Shown here in pieces: positions 54,718-63,857 of a stretch of 64,000 nucleotides of DNA. The DNA comes from Roseovarius sp. A-2 (lineage in GTDB: Bacteria; Pseudomonadota; Alphaproteobacteria; Rhodobacterales; Rhodobacteraceae), in the NCBI RefSeq assembly GCF_002072155.1, contig NZ_BDIY01000018.1:26599-90598 (forward strand), written 5' to 3'. The notes beneath the pieces were generated by a model. It searched no databases and had not been told where the DNA came from. It saw only the letters and a program-made list of their open reading frames with translations. The stretch's first letter is position 1; each line of letters begins with the position of its first letter. A program made the translations under genes and the position numbers.

Positions 54718-55317
54718 ATGACTTTAACCCTAACCCTCGCATCCAGCTCCAGGATTCGCCGAATCCTTCTCGAAAACGCGAATCTCCGCGTTGAGGTGAA
54801 ACCCGCTCAGGTCGACGAAGAGGCCATCCGTCAAGCGCTTCAGGCCGAGCGGGCTTCTCCAAGAGACATTGCCGATACACTGGCTGAGCAAAAGTCCCTT
54901 CGGATCAGCCGGAAGGTTCCAGGTGCCCTCGTCCTTGGATGTGATCAGGTGCTTGATCTCGATGGTCGCATCCTGTCAAAGCCGCAGTCCCCCGATGACG
55001 CGCGCAACCAGCTTGCCGATTTGCGCGGACGGCGTCATGACCTTCTTTCGGCAGCGGTCATATGTCGTGACGGAGAGCCGATCTGGCGATATGTCGGGGT
55101 TGCCCATATGACGATGCGGGACCTGTCCGACGCGTGGATAAATGCGTATGTTGATCGCAACTGGCCGACCATTTGCGAATCTGTAGGGGCCTACCAGCTT
55201 GAATCTGAAGGCGTCCGTTTGTTTTCCCGTGTGGAAGGCGACTATTTCACCATCTTGGGCTTGCCACTTCTCGATCTCTTGTCTTTCCTGATCGGACGAG
55301 GAGATTTGCCGACATGA
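54718..55317 (+). CDS. maf: Maf-family nucleotide pyrophosphatase
   Basis: Hydrolyses non-canonical or modified pyrimidine/purine NTPs. The 199-aa protein has LASSSRIRRILLENANLRVE, the VLGCDQVLDLDGRILSKPQS core, DLRGRRHDLLSAAVICRDGE and ESVGAYQLESEGVRLF. The start at 54718 (MTLTLTLASSS) has GAGG eight bases upstream. It is the first rightward gene next to the putative origin and overlaps aroE by 4 bp. Confidence 0.92.
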   Translation: MTLTLTLASSSRIRRILLENANLRVEVKPAQVDEEAIRQALQAERASPRDIADTLAEQKSLRISRKVPGALVLGCDQVLDLDGRILSKPQSPDDARNQLADLRGRRHDLLSAAVICRDGEPIWRYVGVAHMTMRDLSDAWINAYVDRNWPTICESVGAYQLESEGVRLFSRVEGDYFTILGLPLLDLLSFLIGRGDLPT

Positions 55318-56147
55318 CCCATTCCAAGATACCGCTTGCAGGCGTGATCGGATGTCCGATCGCGCATTCCAAGTCGCCGCAATTGCACCGTCATTGGCTC
55401 AAGATGCTTGGAATCTCCGGGTATTACATCCCCATGCATGTCGAGACCGATGATCTGGAAACGGTTCTGGGTGCCCTGCCTCGTGCGGGCTTCGTTGGCG
55501 TGAATGTCACCGTGCCGCACAAGGAAAAGGCCCTGTCGATAGCGGACCTCGTCACCGATCGCGCAACGTTGATCGGTGCCGCCAACACCCTGATCTTTCG
55601 CAAGGATGGCAGGATCCACGCCGATAATACCGACGGTTACGGTTTCATTCAAAACCTGCGCCAGAACGCTCCCGGTTGGATCCCCGAAAGCGGCCCTGCG
55701 GCTGTCCTTGGTGCCGGTGGTGCCGCGCGGGCGGTGATCGCTTCGCTTTTGGATGTGGGCGTTCCCGAGATTCTTCTCTCTAACCGGACACGCGTGCGTG
55801 CCGACGCATTGCAGCAGGAATTCGGACGGCGCCTGACTGTTGTCGATTGGGTTCAGGCCGGCAACATGCTTGATGAGGCCCGTACCGTGGTCAACACTAC
55901 GTCGCTTGGTATGATAGGCTGCCCGCCGCTCCGCGTTCCGCTCGACGGTTTGCGAGAGGGGGCAGTGGTGACCGACCTCGTTTACACGCCGCTCGAAACG
56001 CCATTTCTGCATGAGGCGAAGAAACGCGGCTGTATCACTGTCGACGGGCTTGGTATGCTGCTGCATCAGGCCGTGCCCGCGTTCGAGCGGTGGTTCGGAA
56101 CCCGTCCAACAGTCGATTCCGCGACCCGCGCAACGGTGTTGCGATGA
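55314..56147 (+). CDS. aroE: Shikimate dehydrogenase
   Basis: NADPH-dependent reduction of 3-dehydroshikimate to shikimate in aromatic amino acid synthesis. The 277-aa protein has GVIGCPIAHSKSPQLHRHWL, NVTVPHKEKALSIAD with the catalytic Lys, ADNTDGYGFIQNL and the NADP-binding AAVLGAGGAARAVIASL. It overlaps maf and coaE by 4 bp each. Confidence 0.96.
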   Translation: MTHSKIPLAGVIGCPIAHSKSPQLHRHWLKMLGISGYYIPMHVETDDLETVLGALPRAGFVGVNVTVPHKEKALSIADLVTDRATLIGAANTLIFRKDGRIHADNTDGYGFIQNLRQNAPGWIPESGPAAVLGAGGAARAVIASLLDVGVPEILLSNRTRVRADALQQEFGRRLTVVDWVQAGNMLDEARTVVNTTSLGMIGCPPLRVPLDGLREGAVVTDLVYTPLETPFLHEAKKRGCITVDGLGMLLHQAVPAFERWFGTRPTVDSATRATVLR

Positions 56148-56737
56148 CGTTCCGCCTCGGGCTGACCGGTTCCATAGGCATGGGAAAGTCGACCACCGCC
56201 AGAATGTTTGCCGATTTCGGCTGTCCCGTCTGGGATGCCGATGCTGCTGTCCATCGGCTTTATGCCCAAAGGGGCGCTGCGGTTGCGCCTATCGCAAGGG
56301 TCTTTCCCGAAGCAGTGCATGAAGGTGCCGTATGCCGCGAGGCGCTCAAGCACATTATCCGGCAGGACCCCAACGCCTTGCAACGAATCGAAGCAATCGT
56401 TCATCCGCTAGTGGCTTGCGATCGAAAGGCGTTTCTGGACGCGCAAAGCGCACCGATCACCGTGCTCGATATTCCGCTCTTGTTCGAAACCGACGCGGAG
56501 CGATATCTGGATGCAACAGTGGTTGTCACCGCAACACCCGAAGAGCAACGCGCCCGGGTTCTGGCGCGCGGAACCCTGGACGCCGGGCAATTCAAGGCAA
56601 TCTTGGAAAAACAGATGCCGGATGATGAAAAGCGGGCTCGCGCGGATTATGTGATCAGGACCGACAGCATGGATCATGCCCGCGAGCAGGTCCGCGCGGT
56701 TATCGACGATATCAGAAGGAACCGGCTTCATGCGTGA
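56144..56737 (+). CDS. coaE: Dephospho-CoA kinase
   Basis: Last step of coenzyme A synthesis, phosphorylating the ribose 3'-OH of dephospho-CoA. The start at 56144 ([20 protein letters not shown]) has the P-loop and overlaps the aroE stop. Also [37 protein letters not shown] and [11 protein letters not shown]. Length is 197 aa; it overlaps dnaQ by 8 bp. Confidence 0.95.
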   Translation: MTFRLGLTGSIGMGKSTTARMFADFGCPVWDADAAVHRLYAQRGAAVAPIARVFPEAVHEGAVCREALKHIIRQDPNALQRIEAIVHPLVACDRKAFLDAQSAPITVLDIPLLFETDAERYLDATVVVTATPEEQRARVLARGTLDAGQFKAILEKQMPDDEKRARADYVIRTDSMDHAREQVRAVIDDIRRNRLHA

Positions 56738-57458
56738 AATCGTGCTCGACACTGAAACCACGGGCTTCGACCCCGAAAGCGGCGACCGCATTGTGGAAAT
56801 AGGCGCTATCGAACTGTACAACCATATGCCCACCGGTCGCACCTATCACCAATATATAAACCCGGAACGTGGCATGCCCGAAGAGGCGTTTGGCGTGCAT
56901 GGTATTGGCCCCGATCTTCTTGACGCACCGCGCCCACCTCGCCCCGGCGAGGTGACATTGAAGGACAAGCCCGTGTTCCGCGAGGTGGCGCGCGCCTTTG
57001 TCGAGTTCGTGAGCGATGCCAAGCTGGTCATCCATAACGCCGCCTTCGACATGAAATTCCTAAACGCCGAGCTGGGCTGGCTCAGCCTGCCGCAGTTGCC
57101 TTGGGCGCAAGCCATCGACACGCTGGCCATCGCGCGTCAGAAATTTCCCGGCTCGCCAGCATCTCTCGATGCACTTTGTCGTCGCTTCGCCATCGACAAC
57201 ACCGCGCGCACCCTGCATGGCGCGTTGCTCGATTCCGAGATTCTCGCAGAAGTCTATCTGGAATTGATCGGTGGGCGGCAGCCCGATCTCGTCCTGTCAT
57301 CTGGACATGCGACAGATCACGCCGGGCAGAATGTGGATGCGGGCTGGCGCCCCGCACCGCGCCCGCAGCCCCTGCCCTCGCGCCTCAGCAAAGACGAAAG
57401 CGCCGCCCATCGCGCCTTTGTCGAACGGATGGGCGAAGCGGCAATCTGGTTGCGATAG
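56730..57458 (+). CDS. dnaQ: DNA polymerase III epsilon subunit (proofreading exonuclease)
   Basis: 3'-5' DEDDh proofreading exonuclease of the replicative polymerase. In 242 aa: Exo [20 protein letters not shown] (Asp, Glu), Exo [18 protein letters not shown] and Exo [20 protein letters not shown] with its His and Asp. The C-terminal tail (about 185-242) would bind the alpha subunit. It ends 1 bp before the convergent secB. Confidence 0.95.
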   Translation: MREIVLDTETTGFDPESGDRIVEIGAIELYNHMPTGRTYHQYINPERGMPEEAFGVHGIGPDLLDAPRPPRPGEVTLKDKPVFREVARAFVEFVSDAKLVIHNAAFDMKFLNAELGWLSLPQLPWAQAIDTLAIARQKFPGSPASLDALCRRFAIDNTARTLHGALLDSEILAEVYLELIGGRQPDLVLSSGHATDHAGQNVDAGWRPAPRPQPLPSRLSKDESAAHRAFVERMGEAAIWLR

Positions 57459-57459
57459 G

Positions 57460-57957
57460 TTAGGCGTCTGCCTTCTGAGCGCCGGATTCGGCCTGACGTC
57501 GGGCGATTTCCTTGCGGTAAAGCTGAACAAAATCGATGTTCTCGAGATTGAGCGGAGGGAAGCCGCCGTCGCGGGTCACGTCGCTGACAATGCGGCGGAT
57601 GAAAGGGAATATCATCCGGGGGCATTCGATCAGCAGGAAAGGGTGAAGTTGCTCCTCCGGAACGTTCTCGACGTGGAACACACCGACATAGTCCATCTCC
57701 ATGAGGAAAAGCGTTTCTTGGTTTTCCTTGTTGCGCGAGGTGATGTTGAGCTTGGTCGCCACTTCGTACTGGTGCTCGGTTGAGCGCTTCTTGGCGTCGA
57801 GATTGACGGCAACTTGAACGTCGGGCTGAACCTCTCCACCGGTGCCGCGCTGCGCCAGTACGTTTTCAAAGGACAGATCGCGCACGAATTGCGTCATGAT
57901 GTGCATGCGCAGCGGCGGGGTTTCCTGGGCGGCGGCCCCGTTTTCTTGTTCTGCCAT
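57460..57957 (-). CDS. secB: Protein-export chaperone SecB
   Basis: Tetrameric cytoplasmic chaperone that keeps preproteins unfolded and passes them to SecA. The 165-aa protein has LRMHIMTQFVRDLSFENVLA, VAVNLDAKKRSTEHQYEVAT, PFLLIECPRMIFPFIRRIVS and DGGFPPLNLENIDFVQLYRK with the SecA-contact region. It is transcribed towards dnaQ and away from fxsA's start. Confidence 0.95.
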   Translation of the reverse strand: MAEQENGAAAQETPPLRMHIMTQFVRDLSFENVLAQRGTGGEVQPDVQVAVNLDAKKRSTEHQYEVATKLNITSRNKENQETLFLMEMDYVGVFHVENVPEEQLHPFLLIECPRMIFPFIRRIVSDVTRDGGFPPLNLENIDFVQLYRKEIARRQAESGAQKADA

Positions 57958-58022
57958 GGGATTCTCCTGATCGATGGCTCAAATAACTATCGTGAGTTCC
58001 ATAGCAGGAGGCGCGCAGCGCC

Positions 58023-58508
58023 TCAATGCCTTGTCCATCCCGAGTCGCCGTTTGGTCTGGACCCCGGAGGATCGAGATCCTCGTAATCGCCTTCGATAAT
58101 GTCGGGCCTTGCACCGGGTCGCGTTTCGGTTCGGGGCTGCGGTCCCGCCTGGAACCGTGCCACATGCACCCGCTTGCGTAGCTCGATGAAGATCTTCCTT
58201 CGGACTGGCGGCGTCAAAAGGGCAAAGCCCACTGCATCGGTGAAGAACCCCGGTGTCAGCAAGAGTGCCCCGGCAAACAGGAGCATCGCGCCATGCGCCA
58301 GTGGTTCGGATGGATCCTCGACCTCGGAAAAGCTGCGGCGCAGATCTGCAAGCGCGACCGCTCCCTGCTTCCGCAAGAGCCATGTGCCAAGCAGCGCGGT
58401 CAGGATGACGATGGCCAGCGTCGGCCAGAGCCCGATCAACCCGCCGACCTGAATGAACAACGCGATCTCGATCAACGGAAACGCGATGAATGCGAGCAAA
58501 AGCCACAT
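58023..58508 (-). CDS. fxsA: FxsA family membrane protein
   Basis: A 161-residue inner-membrane protein of the FxsA family, which in E. coli relieves phage T7 exclusion by F. Visible: two N-terminal helices (MWLLLAFIAFPLIEIALFIQ, WPTLAIVILTALLGTWLLRK) and HGAMLLFAGALLLTPGFFTD, the family-typical P-G-F-F-T-D segment, with a polar Arg/Pro-rich tail. The start at 58508 is chosen over an ATG ten codons upstream that adds basic residues. Cellular role is not established in this group. Confidence 0.88.
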   Translation of the reverse strand: MWLLLAFIAFPLIEIALFIQVGGLIGLWPTLAIVILTALLGTWLLRKQGAVALADLRRSFSEVEDPSEPLAHGAMLLFAGALLLTPGFFTDAVGFALLTPPVRRKIFIELRKRVHVARFQAGPQPRTETRPGARPDIIEGDYEDLDPPGSRPNGDSGWTRH

Positions 58509-58616
58509 GCGCGACCTCCTTGGTTTTCCGGTCCTCACGGTGGACTTGGTCCATCGCGTCCCCTACATAAGGGCGAGCGACCGTGCTTACCATGCCCCGC
58601 ACAACATGAGGTGCCC

Positions 58617-59276
58617 ATGAATTCGCCCATTTTGCAGTTACTGGTGCTCGCCGGTATCGCCATATTCCTGATCCTGCGACTGAAAAGCGTTCTGGGCACA
58701 CGGGACGGTCATGAAGGCCCGCCGCGCACGCAGCCCCGCACCGGCCAGAGCCCGCGCCGGGATTTCGAGGTGATCGAGGGCGGGCCCGATCATGACATCA
58801 TCGATCACGTACCCGAAGATTCCGACGCCGCGTCCGCCCTCGCCGAGATGAAACGCATCGAGCCCGATTTCAATGTCACCGGGTTCCTGCAAGGTGCGCG
58901 TGGGGCGTATGAGATGATCCTCATGGCCTTCGAGCGAGGCAAGCTTGACGAGGTGATGCCGTTCATGGATCGCGACGTCTATGAGGCCTTCGCGCAGGTC
59001 GTCGACGAGCGCGAGAAACAGGGGCTGACCATAGAGGCGGAGTTTCTTGGGGTTCGCGACTTGGCGTTGGTCGATGCAAGGTTCAATTCCGAAACCCGAA
59101 GCGCCGAAATCGATGTGCGTTGCGTTGGAGAGCTGATTTCTGTCGTGCGTGATGCCAATGGCGAAATCCTCGAGGGCGCGCCAGGACAGAGCAAGCGTCA
59201 GAAGGATATCTGGACCTACGAGCGTGTCATGGGCTCGGACGATCCGAACTGGCGGCTTGTTGCCACGGGCGAATGA
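58617..59276 (+). CDS. Tim44/TimA-domain membrane protein
   Basis: A 219-aa protein with one N-terminal membrane helix (ILQLLVLAGIAIFLILRL, 5-22), a polar linker and a C-terminal Tim44-like domain (about 85-219: DFNVTGFLQGARGAYEMILM, AFERGKLDEVMPFMDRDVYE, FNSETRSAEIDVRCVGELIS). Bacterial Tim44-like proteins are thought to bind membranes; in alphaproteobacteria TimA has no settled function. ATGAGG lies just ahead of the start. It overlaps mltA by 4 bp. Confidence 0.85.
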   Translation: MNSPILQLLVLAGIAIFLILRLKSVLGTRDGHEGPPRTQPRTGQSPRRDFEVIEGGPDHDIIDHVPEDSDAASALAEMKRIEPDFNVTGFLQGARGAYEMILMAFERGKLDEVMPFMDRDVYEAFAQVVDEREKQGLTIEAEFLGVRDLALVDARFNSETRSAEIDVRCVGELISVVRDANGEILEGAPGQSKRQKDIWTYERVMGSDDPNWRLVATGE

Positions 59277-60316
59277 CCGGCGCGCTGCGGGCGATCATGC
59301 TGGCACTGGCCTTCGCCGGGCTGGGCCCCCCCGCAGTTTCACAGGATATCCGCCACGAGATTCTAGATTTCGCAGATTTACAGGGTTGGAAGGCTGATGA
59401 TCACGCCGCTGCTCTTGAGGTGTTTCTCAACAGCTGTGCCGATCTCGATGATCCGGACTGGACGGCGCTCTGTGCTCTGGCCAATCAACGGCCCGATGCG
59501 CGTGCTTTCTTTGAATTGTTCTTTCGCCCTGTTGTGATCAGTGACGGAAAGCCCGCGCTTTTCACCGGCTATTTCGAGCCGGAACTGAACGGCGCTTTAC
59601 GGCCTGACGCGCGCTATCGTTATCCGGTCTATCGTGAGCCGCCCGAGGCGAGACGTAGCAATCCATGGCTGACCCGGCGTGAGATACTGGAAACCGACGT
59701 GATGCGCGACCGAGGTCTCGAAATTGCCTGGGTTGACGACCCCGTGGAGCTTTTCTTCCTGCAGATCCAGGGCTCGGGCCGGATCAGGCTGCCTGATGGC
59801 AGCGTGATCCGCGTCGGCTATGGCGGGGCGAACGGGCATGAATACCGCTCCATCGGCGTCGAACTGGTGCGGCGTGGGGTCTATGACGTCCATCAAGTCT
59901 CGGCGCAGGTGATCAAGAACTGGGTGCGCCGCAACCCGGTCGAAGGGCGTGAGCTCCTGATGCATAACCCGTCTTACGTGTTCTTTCGCCGGGTTGATCA
60001 GGTGCCTGCCGATCGCGGACCTCTGGGTGCGATGAACCGTTCCGTTACCACCGGGCGCACCGTAGCGGTCGATCCGGCCTATGTACCTCTGGGAGCGCCG
60101 GTCTGGATCGAGAAGGCGGGCACCGATCCCATCCACCGCCTGATGATTGCACAGGATACCGGATCGGCGATCAAGGGCGCGCAGCGCGCCGATATCTTCT
60201 TCGGCACCGGCGATGCGGCAGGTCTTGCCGCAGGCAAGCTGCGCGATCCGGGGCGCATGGTCGTGCTGATGCCGATCCAGCGTGCCTATGCCATGCTCAT
60301 GGAGCACGAGCCGTGA
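59273..60316 (+). CDS. mltA: Membrane-bound lytic murein transglycosylase A
   Basis: Cleaves the MurNAc-GlcNAc bond of peptidoglycan in the periplasm. The 347-aa protein has a signal peptide without a lipobox cysteine (ALRAIMLALAFAGLGPPAVS), the MltA domain (FTGYFEPELNGALRPDARYR, FFLQIQGSGRIRLPDGSVIR) and the 3D domain (VAVDPAYVPLGAPVWIE, AQDTGSAIKGAQRADIFFG with the catalytic Asp candidate). Unlike E. coli MltA it looks soluble or weakly anchored. It overlaps its neighbours by 4 bp on each side. Confidence 0.94.
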   Translation: MTGALRAIMLALAFAGLGPPAVSQDIRHEILDFADLQGWKADDHAAALEVFLNSCADLDDPDWTALCALANQRPDARAFFELFFRPVVISDGKPALFTGYFEPELNGALRPDARYRYPVYREPPEARRSNPWLTRREILETDVMRDRGLEIAWVDDPVELFFLQIQGSGRIRLPDGSVIRVGYGGANGHEYRSIGVELVRRGVYDVHQVSAQVIKNWVRRNPVEGRELLMHNPSYVFFRRVDQVPADRGPLGAMNRSVTTGRTVAVDPAYVPLGAPVWIEKAGTDPIHRLMIAQDTGSAIKGAQRADIFFGTGDAAGLAAGKLRDPGRMVVLMPIQRAYAMLMEHEP

Positions 60317-60906
60317 GCCGCCGCCTGCGCCCGGATGAGCTGGCCCTGTGGGAGGAGGTGGCGCGAAAAGCCACGCCGCTTGCACCCGAACGCAGGCCGC
60401 AACCCGGGGCCCTGACCGATACTGCGAAGCCCAAGCCCAAGCCTGTTACATCGCGGGCGAGCCCGGTCGCGCCGTTCGCCATTGGCCAATCCGCCAACGG
60501 CCAGCCGAGCGGCCATGACGTGCTGCCGGGCATTGCCGAACGCATCGGCAATGCCCCGGTGAAGATGGACAAGAAGGCGCATGCCCGGCTGAAACGCGGC
60601 AAGCTGACGCCCGAGGCCAAGCTCGATCTGCATGGCATGACGCTCGATCAGGCGCATCCCGCGATCAACGCTTTCATCCAGCGCTCGCACGCGGCAGGGC
60701 TGCGCCTCGTGCTGGTCGTCACCGGCAAGGGCAAGCATCGCGATCCCGGCGGGCCGATCCCGGTGCGCCACGGCGTGCTGCGCCACAACGTGCCGCAATG
60801 GCTCAGGATGATGCCGCTCGCGCCGCTGGTTCTGCAGATCAGCGAGGCACACCTGAAACATGGCGGCGGCGGGGCCTATTACGTCTATCTACGGCGTCAG
60901 CGATAG
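60313..60906 (+). CDS. Smr domain protein (putative DNA/RNA endonuclease)
   Basis: A 197-aa protein with a disordered Lys/Pro-rich N-terminus and a C-terminal Smr domain (about 95-195) containing LDLHGMTLDQAHPAINAFIQ and the LVVTGKGKH loop. Smr domains, as in MutS2, nick DNA or cut RNA. The substrate of stand-alone alphaproteobacterial versions is unclear. Its last 18 bp overlap the convergent MFS gene. Confidence 0.88.
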   Translation: MSRRLRPDELALWEEVARKATPLAPERRPQPGALTDTAKPKPKPVTSRASPVAPFAIGQSANGQPSGHDVLPGIAERIGNAPVKMDKKAHARLKRGKLTPEAKLDLHGMTLDQAHPAINAFIQRSHAAGLRLVLVVTGKGKHRDPGGPIPVRHGVLRHNVPQWLRMMPLAPLVLQISEAHLKHGGGGAYYVYLRRQR

Positions 60907-62112
60907 CTGCGGGCGGGCGCGCGTCACGCCGATGGCCATCATCACGCTGGTAAAGATGAAATAGCCGGCGATCAGAAGGAACTGCGTCTCGATCCCGAGA
61001 CCGAGGTCGATCCCGAGCCCCGTGAGCCCCGGCCCGATGGCCGAGCCGAACACCATGATCGCCGCCGCCATCGCCTTGATGCTGCCCATATGCGCGGTGC
61101 CGTAGAATTCCGCCCAGAACGCATTGGGCAGGGTGCTATTGGCACCGGTGGTCAGCGCCAGAAAGACAAAGCCGAGGATCAGCATCACCGGGCCCTCGGA
61201 GAATGCAAAGAGCGTGAAGGCCACGACCATCGGCAATTGTATGAACGGCAAGAGTCGCGCCGTGCCCAACCGGTCGAGCGCCCAGCCCGACAGCACCATC
61301 GCGCCGATCCCCGCCGCCGTGTAGAGCGGGAAAATCGCCACCAGCTCCACATGAGAAATCTGTTTGATCTCAGCGATATGTACCTGGTGAAAGAAGAACG
61401 CCGTGTTAAAGGCCGAGGGCCCGAGCAGCGCTGGTATCATGAACCAGAACAGGAAATGCCGCAGCGTCTGAGAGCGGGTCCAGTGCCGCCCGTCCATGCC
61501 GAGCGACTGGCTGGTTTGCGCCCAGCTTTGCGGTGTGCGCTCGCGACGCAAGAGCAGGAGGAGGAGCGGAATGCCGATCAGGGCCATCACCGCAGCGGCC
61601 ACCCACAGCATCCGCCAGTCATGGATTATCAGCAGGGAAACAAATATCAGGGGCAGCAGAGACTCCCCCACTGCGTTGCCTAAGCTCGCGATAGATAAGG
61701 CTTTTCCCCGGCTGGCGATGAACCAGCGGGCCATGGCGATTACGGCGAGGTGGCTCATCATGCCTTGGCCGGTGAAGCGGAGGGCAAAGATGACGAAAGG
61801 CAGCAGCCACCAGACCGGGTTGAGGGCCATCGACAGGCAGGCGGCGGTCATCAGCAGCAGGACAATCGGGGCCAGAACGCGGACGCGGAAATGATCGGTC
61901 AGGCCGCCGGCCCAGACCATGACAAGGGCCGAGGCGGTGGTGCCGAGGGTGTAAATTCCGCCCCATTCTCCGTGACTTAGCCCAAACCCCGCACGGATTT
62001 CCCCGGCGAAGACCGAGATGAAATAGGTCTGCCCGAAACTGCTGAGAAAGGTCAGCAACACCCCAGCGGTGAGCCAGGGCGCGTTGTCGCGGAGGAAGGC
62101 GAGGATCGGCAT
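60889..62112 (-). CDS. MFS transporter
   Basis: A 407-residue, 12-helix major facilitator. The start at 62112 (MPILAFLRDNAPWLTAGVLL) puts the first helix at the N-terminus; an upstream ATG would add 55 polar residues. Motif-A-like sequence is at GGLTDHFRVRVLAP (between helices 2 and 3), and MARWFIASRGKALSIASLGN is at helices 4-5, as in monocarboxylate-type MFS carriers. Substrate unknown. Three 11-bp repeats lie 62-94 bp upstream. It interrupts what looks like a conserved housekeeping run. Confidence 0.85.
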   Translation of the reverse strand: MPILAFLRDNAPWLTAGVLLTFLSSFGQTYFISVFAGEIRAGFGLSHGEWGGIYTLGTTASALVMVWAGGLTDHFRVRVLAPIVLLLMTAACLSMALNPVWWLLPFVIFALRFTGQGMMSHLAVIAMARWFIASRGKALSIASLGNAVGESLLPLIFVSLLIIHDWRMLWVAAAVMALIGIPLLLLLLRRERTPQSWAQTSQSLGMDGRHWTRSQTLRHFLFWFMIPALLGPSAFNTAFFFHQVHIAEIKQISHVELVAIFPLYTAAGIGAMVLSGWALDRLGTARLLPFIQLPMVVAFTLFAFSEGPVMLILGFVFLALTTGANSTLPNAFWAEFYGTAHMGSIKAMAAAIMVFGSAIGPGLTGLGIDLGLGIETQFLLIAGYFIFTSVMMAIGVTRARPQLSLTP

Positions 62113-62173
62113 GTGCCCTTCCTTGCGTAAAACGGGGGGAGAGAAAAGCGGTTTTCGCGCAGGCTGTACCCGC

Positions 62174-62206
62174 GTCGGTATTCTGTCGGTATTGCGTCGG
62201 TGCCGG
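62174..62206. repeat. Three tandem 11-bp repeats upstream of the MFS gene
   Basis: GTCGGTATTCT (62174-62184), GTCGGTATTGC (62185-62195) and GTCGGTGCCGG (62196-62206) share GTCGGT in exact 11-bp register, one helical turn apart, so their faces align. They lie 62-94 bp upstream of the MFS start and may be an operator array. Confidence 0.55.
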
Positions 62207-62303
62207 TTTCGCGGCCCCGGACGGTGGTCACGGGGCGGGAATCTGGGGATGACGGGGGTGGCCCCAGCTGACCGCACCCCAAAGCCTGCCTTATCCCGCG
62301 ATA

Positions 62304-63857
62304 CTATGCCGGAAATCGAGCAAAAAGGGACCCAAGGTTTTCTGGGGAGACCTCAACAAGCTGGGTGCCGTTACGTTCAAAGAATTTCTCGTTGTATCTT
62401 GAAACAGCAGTTTGCCCCTCAATCTCAAAAACAAAAAGGGATTTATCAAAGTATCTTACGGTCTTAAGTCTCGTACTGAGGTACGACCTAAGTGGTTCGG
62501 ATATCTTACTGTTTTTCACCCGATCGCTTACTTCTTGGAACAATTGGTCTAAGCTCTTACCCATCATATTCGCTTCATGCTCAATGCCGGTTATATAGAA
62601 ACCACTGTAAGAAACAGGTGGAACGCCAAACACCTTTTCTACTCGCGCAGCCGTTGCATCAGTTTCTGCGACACCCACGATTACGTACCCTTTATGGCCT
62701 CGCGAAATATTAGCAATTCCTACGCAAGTCTTCAGAATCTTTTCAAAGCACGCTTCATCAAACGTTGGTTCATCAAGTAAAGTCATAAAGCCTTGTTTGA
62801 AGTCATAAGCAGACTGTTCTGTTTTCGAATTTGTAAGGAGGTTTTGCAGCTTTGTGACCCAATGTACTTTTGCTGGATCCGGCGCCGCATCGTCTTCGAA
62901 AAAGTCTTGGATCATTCCAACCACCGTGTGTACCGCGGCTGATCGATTTTCTGCGCCCCAACGCCCACCTTCTTGGATGACGATATTTTTACCAGCGTCA
63001 TTTAAGCGTGTGATCAAGCCCGTTCTGTTGGCAACTGTTTTATTGTCCTTAACTATCAGCTGGTGGAACGCAAGAAATACGGCTTGAAAGTATCGAGGGA
63101 TTGGATTTCCGGCGTTGTAGTTTGCAAAGAGTAGTTCTGCGAGAGATTTGTCTGCAGCAGTAAGTGTCAATACTATCTCATCATGAGTGCGTGTGAAATC
63201 GTATTCTAGGAGTTCCGGTGAGCGCATGCGAACTGCGTTGTCAACTGCTTCAAATCTCTCCAGCCGTGCGCCTTCCAGAGGATTAACTGCTCCAAAATAA
63301 TCGTCGAAAAGCTCTGCGCGAGATGCAACGGGTTCTGCCGAGACCATGTATGCAATTAGGTCTGCGATTAGCTCTTCGTCGCGGCTTTGCCGTAAATGAT
63401 CTTTTGTCAAAATATTATTTCTAACCCAAAATACTGTGTCGGCAGATATACCATAATCTAAATCAACATTTGTTATACTGATTTCCTTCATTCTGTTTAG
63501 TAGGAGAATGTCCGAACTAGAAGAGTCACCTCTTATCTTCGATGATATTGTTCTAACAGTCTCGGCAAATGCATTTATGGCACCGGCTGTGCGCAACTCT
63601 TGGCGGGATAACTGTCTGCCGCCTGAATTGATGCGCCGAAACACCTCGTCAACAGACTCCGATTCTGCGAACTCATAAATCGACAGCGGCACTGGATAGG
63701 CTGCAATTGCCAGACAGTGGTCCCTATCCAGAACAGGTTTGCGCTGCTCCAACTGATGTCTATCCAACAGGTCCTTAGTTGTAGCAAAGGTATTCAAGTC
63801 AAAATATCCGCCCTGAACTGAGAAGTCATTGCTGATGAAAGAGGTGATCGCGTTCAT
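62304..63857 (-). CDS. DUF262 (ParB/GmrSD-like) plus AlbA_2/Schlafen-type protein, probably truncated at 5' end
   Basis: A 517-residue reading with two parts. The N-terminal part carries DUF262 traits, DEVFRRINSGGRQLSRQEL at about 68-86. The C-terminal part (from about 345) reads as an AlbA_2/Schlafen domain: YDFKQGFMTLL, then FEKILKTCVGIANISRGHKG and YVIVGVAETD. The diagnostic DUF262 motif (as IDGLQRMNAI) begins seven codons upstream of this ATG in the same frame, yet no ATG, GTG or TTG exists between there and the stop at 63960. The gene therefore looks frameshifted, with its N-terminus in another frame running off the right edge. Base composition is clearly AT-richer than the rest of the window. 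DUF262 and Schlafen domains occur in phage-defence genes. Confidence 0.7.
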   Translation of the reverse strand: MNAITSFISNDFSVQGGYFDLNTFATTKDLLDRHQLEQRKPVLDRDHCLAIAAYPVPLSIYEFAESESVDEVFRRINSGGRQLSRQELRTAGAINAFAETVRTISSKIRGDSSSSDILLLNRMKEISITNVDLDYGISADTVFWVRNNILTKDHLRQSRDEELIADLIAYMVSAEPVASRAELFDDYFGAVNPLEGARLERFEAVDNAVRMRSPELLEYDFTRTHDEIVLTLTAADKSLAELLFANYNAGNPIPRYFQAVFLAFHQLIVKDNKTVANRTGLITRLNDAGKNIVIQEGGRWGAENRSAAVHTVVGMIQDFFEDDAAPDPAKVHWVTKLQNLLTNSKTEQSAYDFKQGFMTLLDEPTFDEACFEKILKTCVGIANISRGHKGYVIVGVAETDATAARVEKVFGVPPVSYSGFYITGIEHEANMMGKSLDQLFQEVSDRVKNSKISEPLRSYLSTRLKTVRYFDKSLFVFEIEGQTAVSRYNEKFFERNGTQLVEVSPENLGSLFARFPA

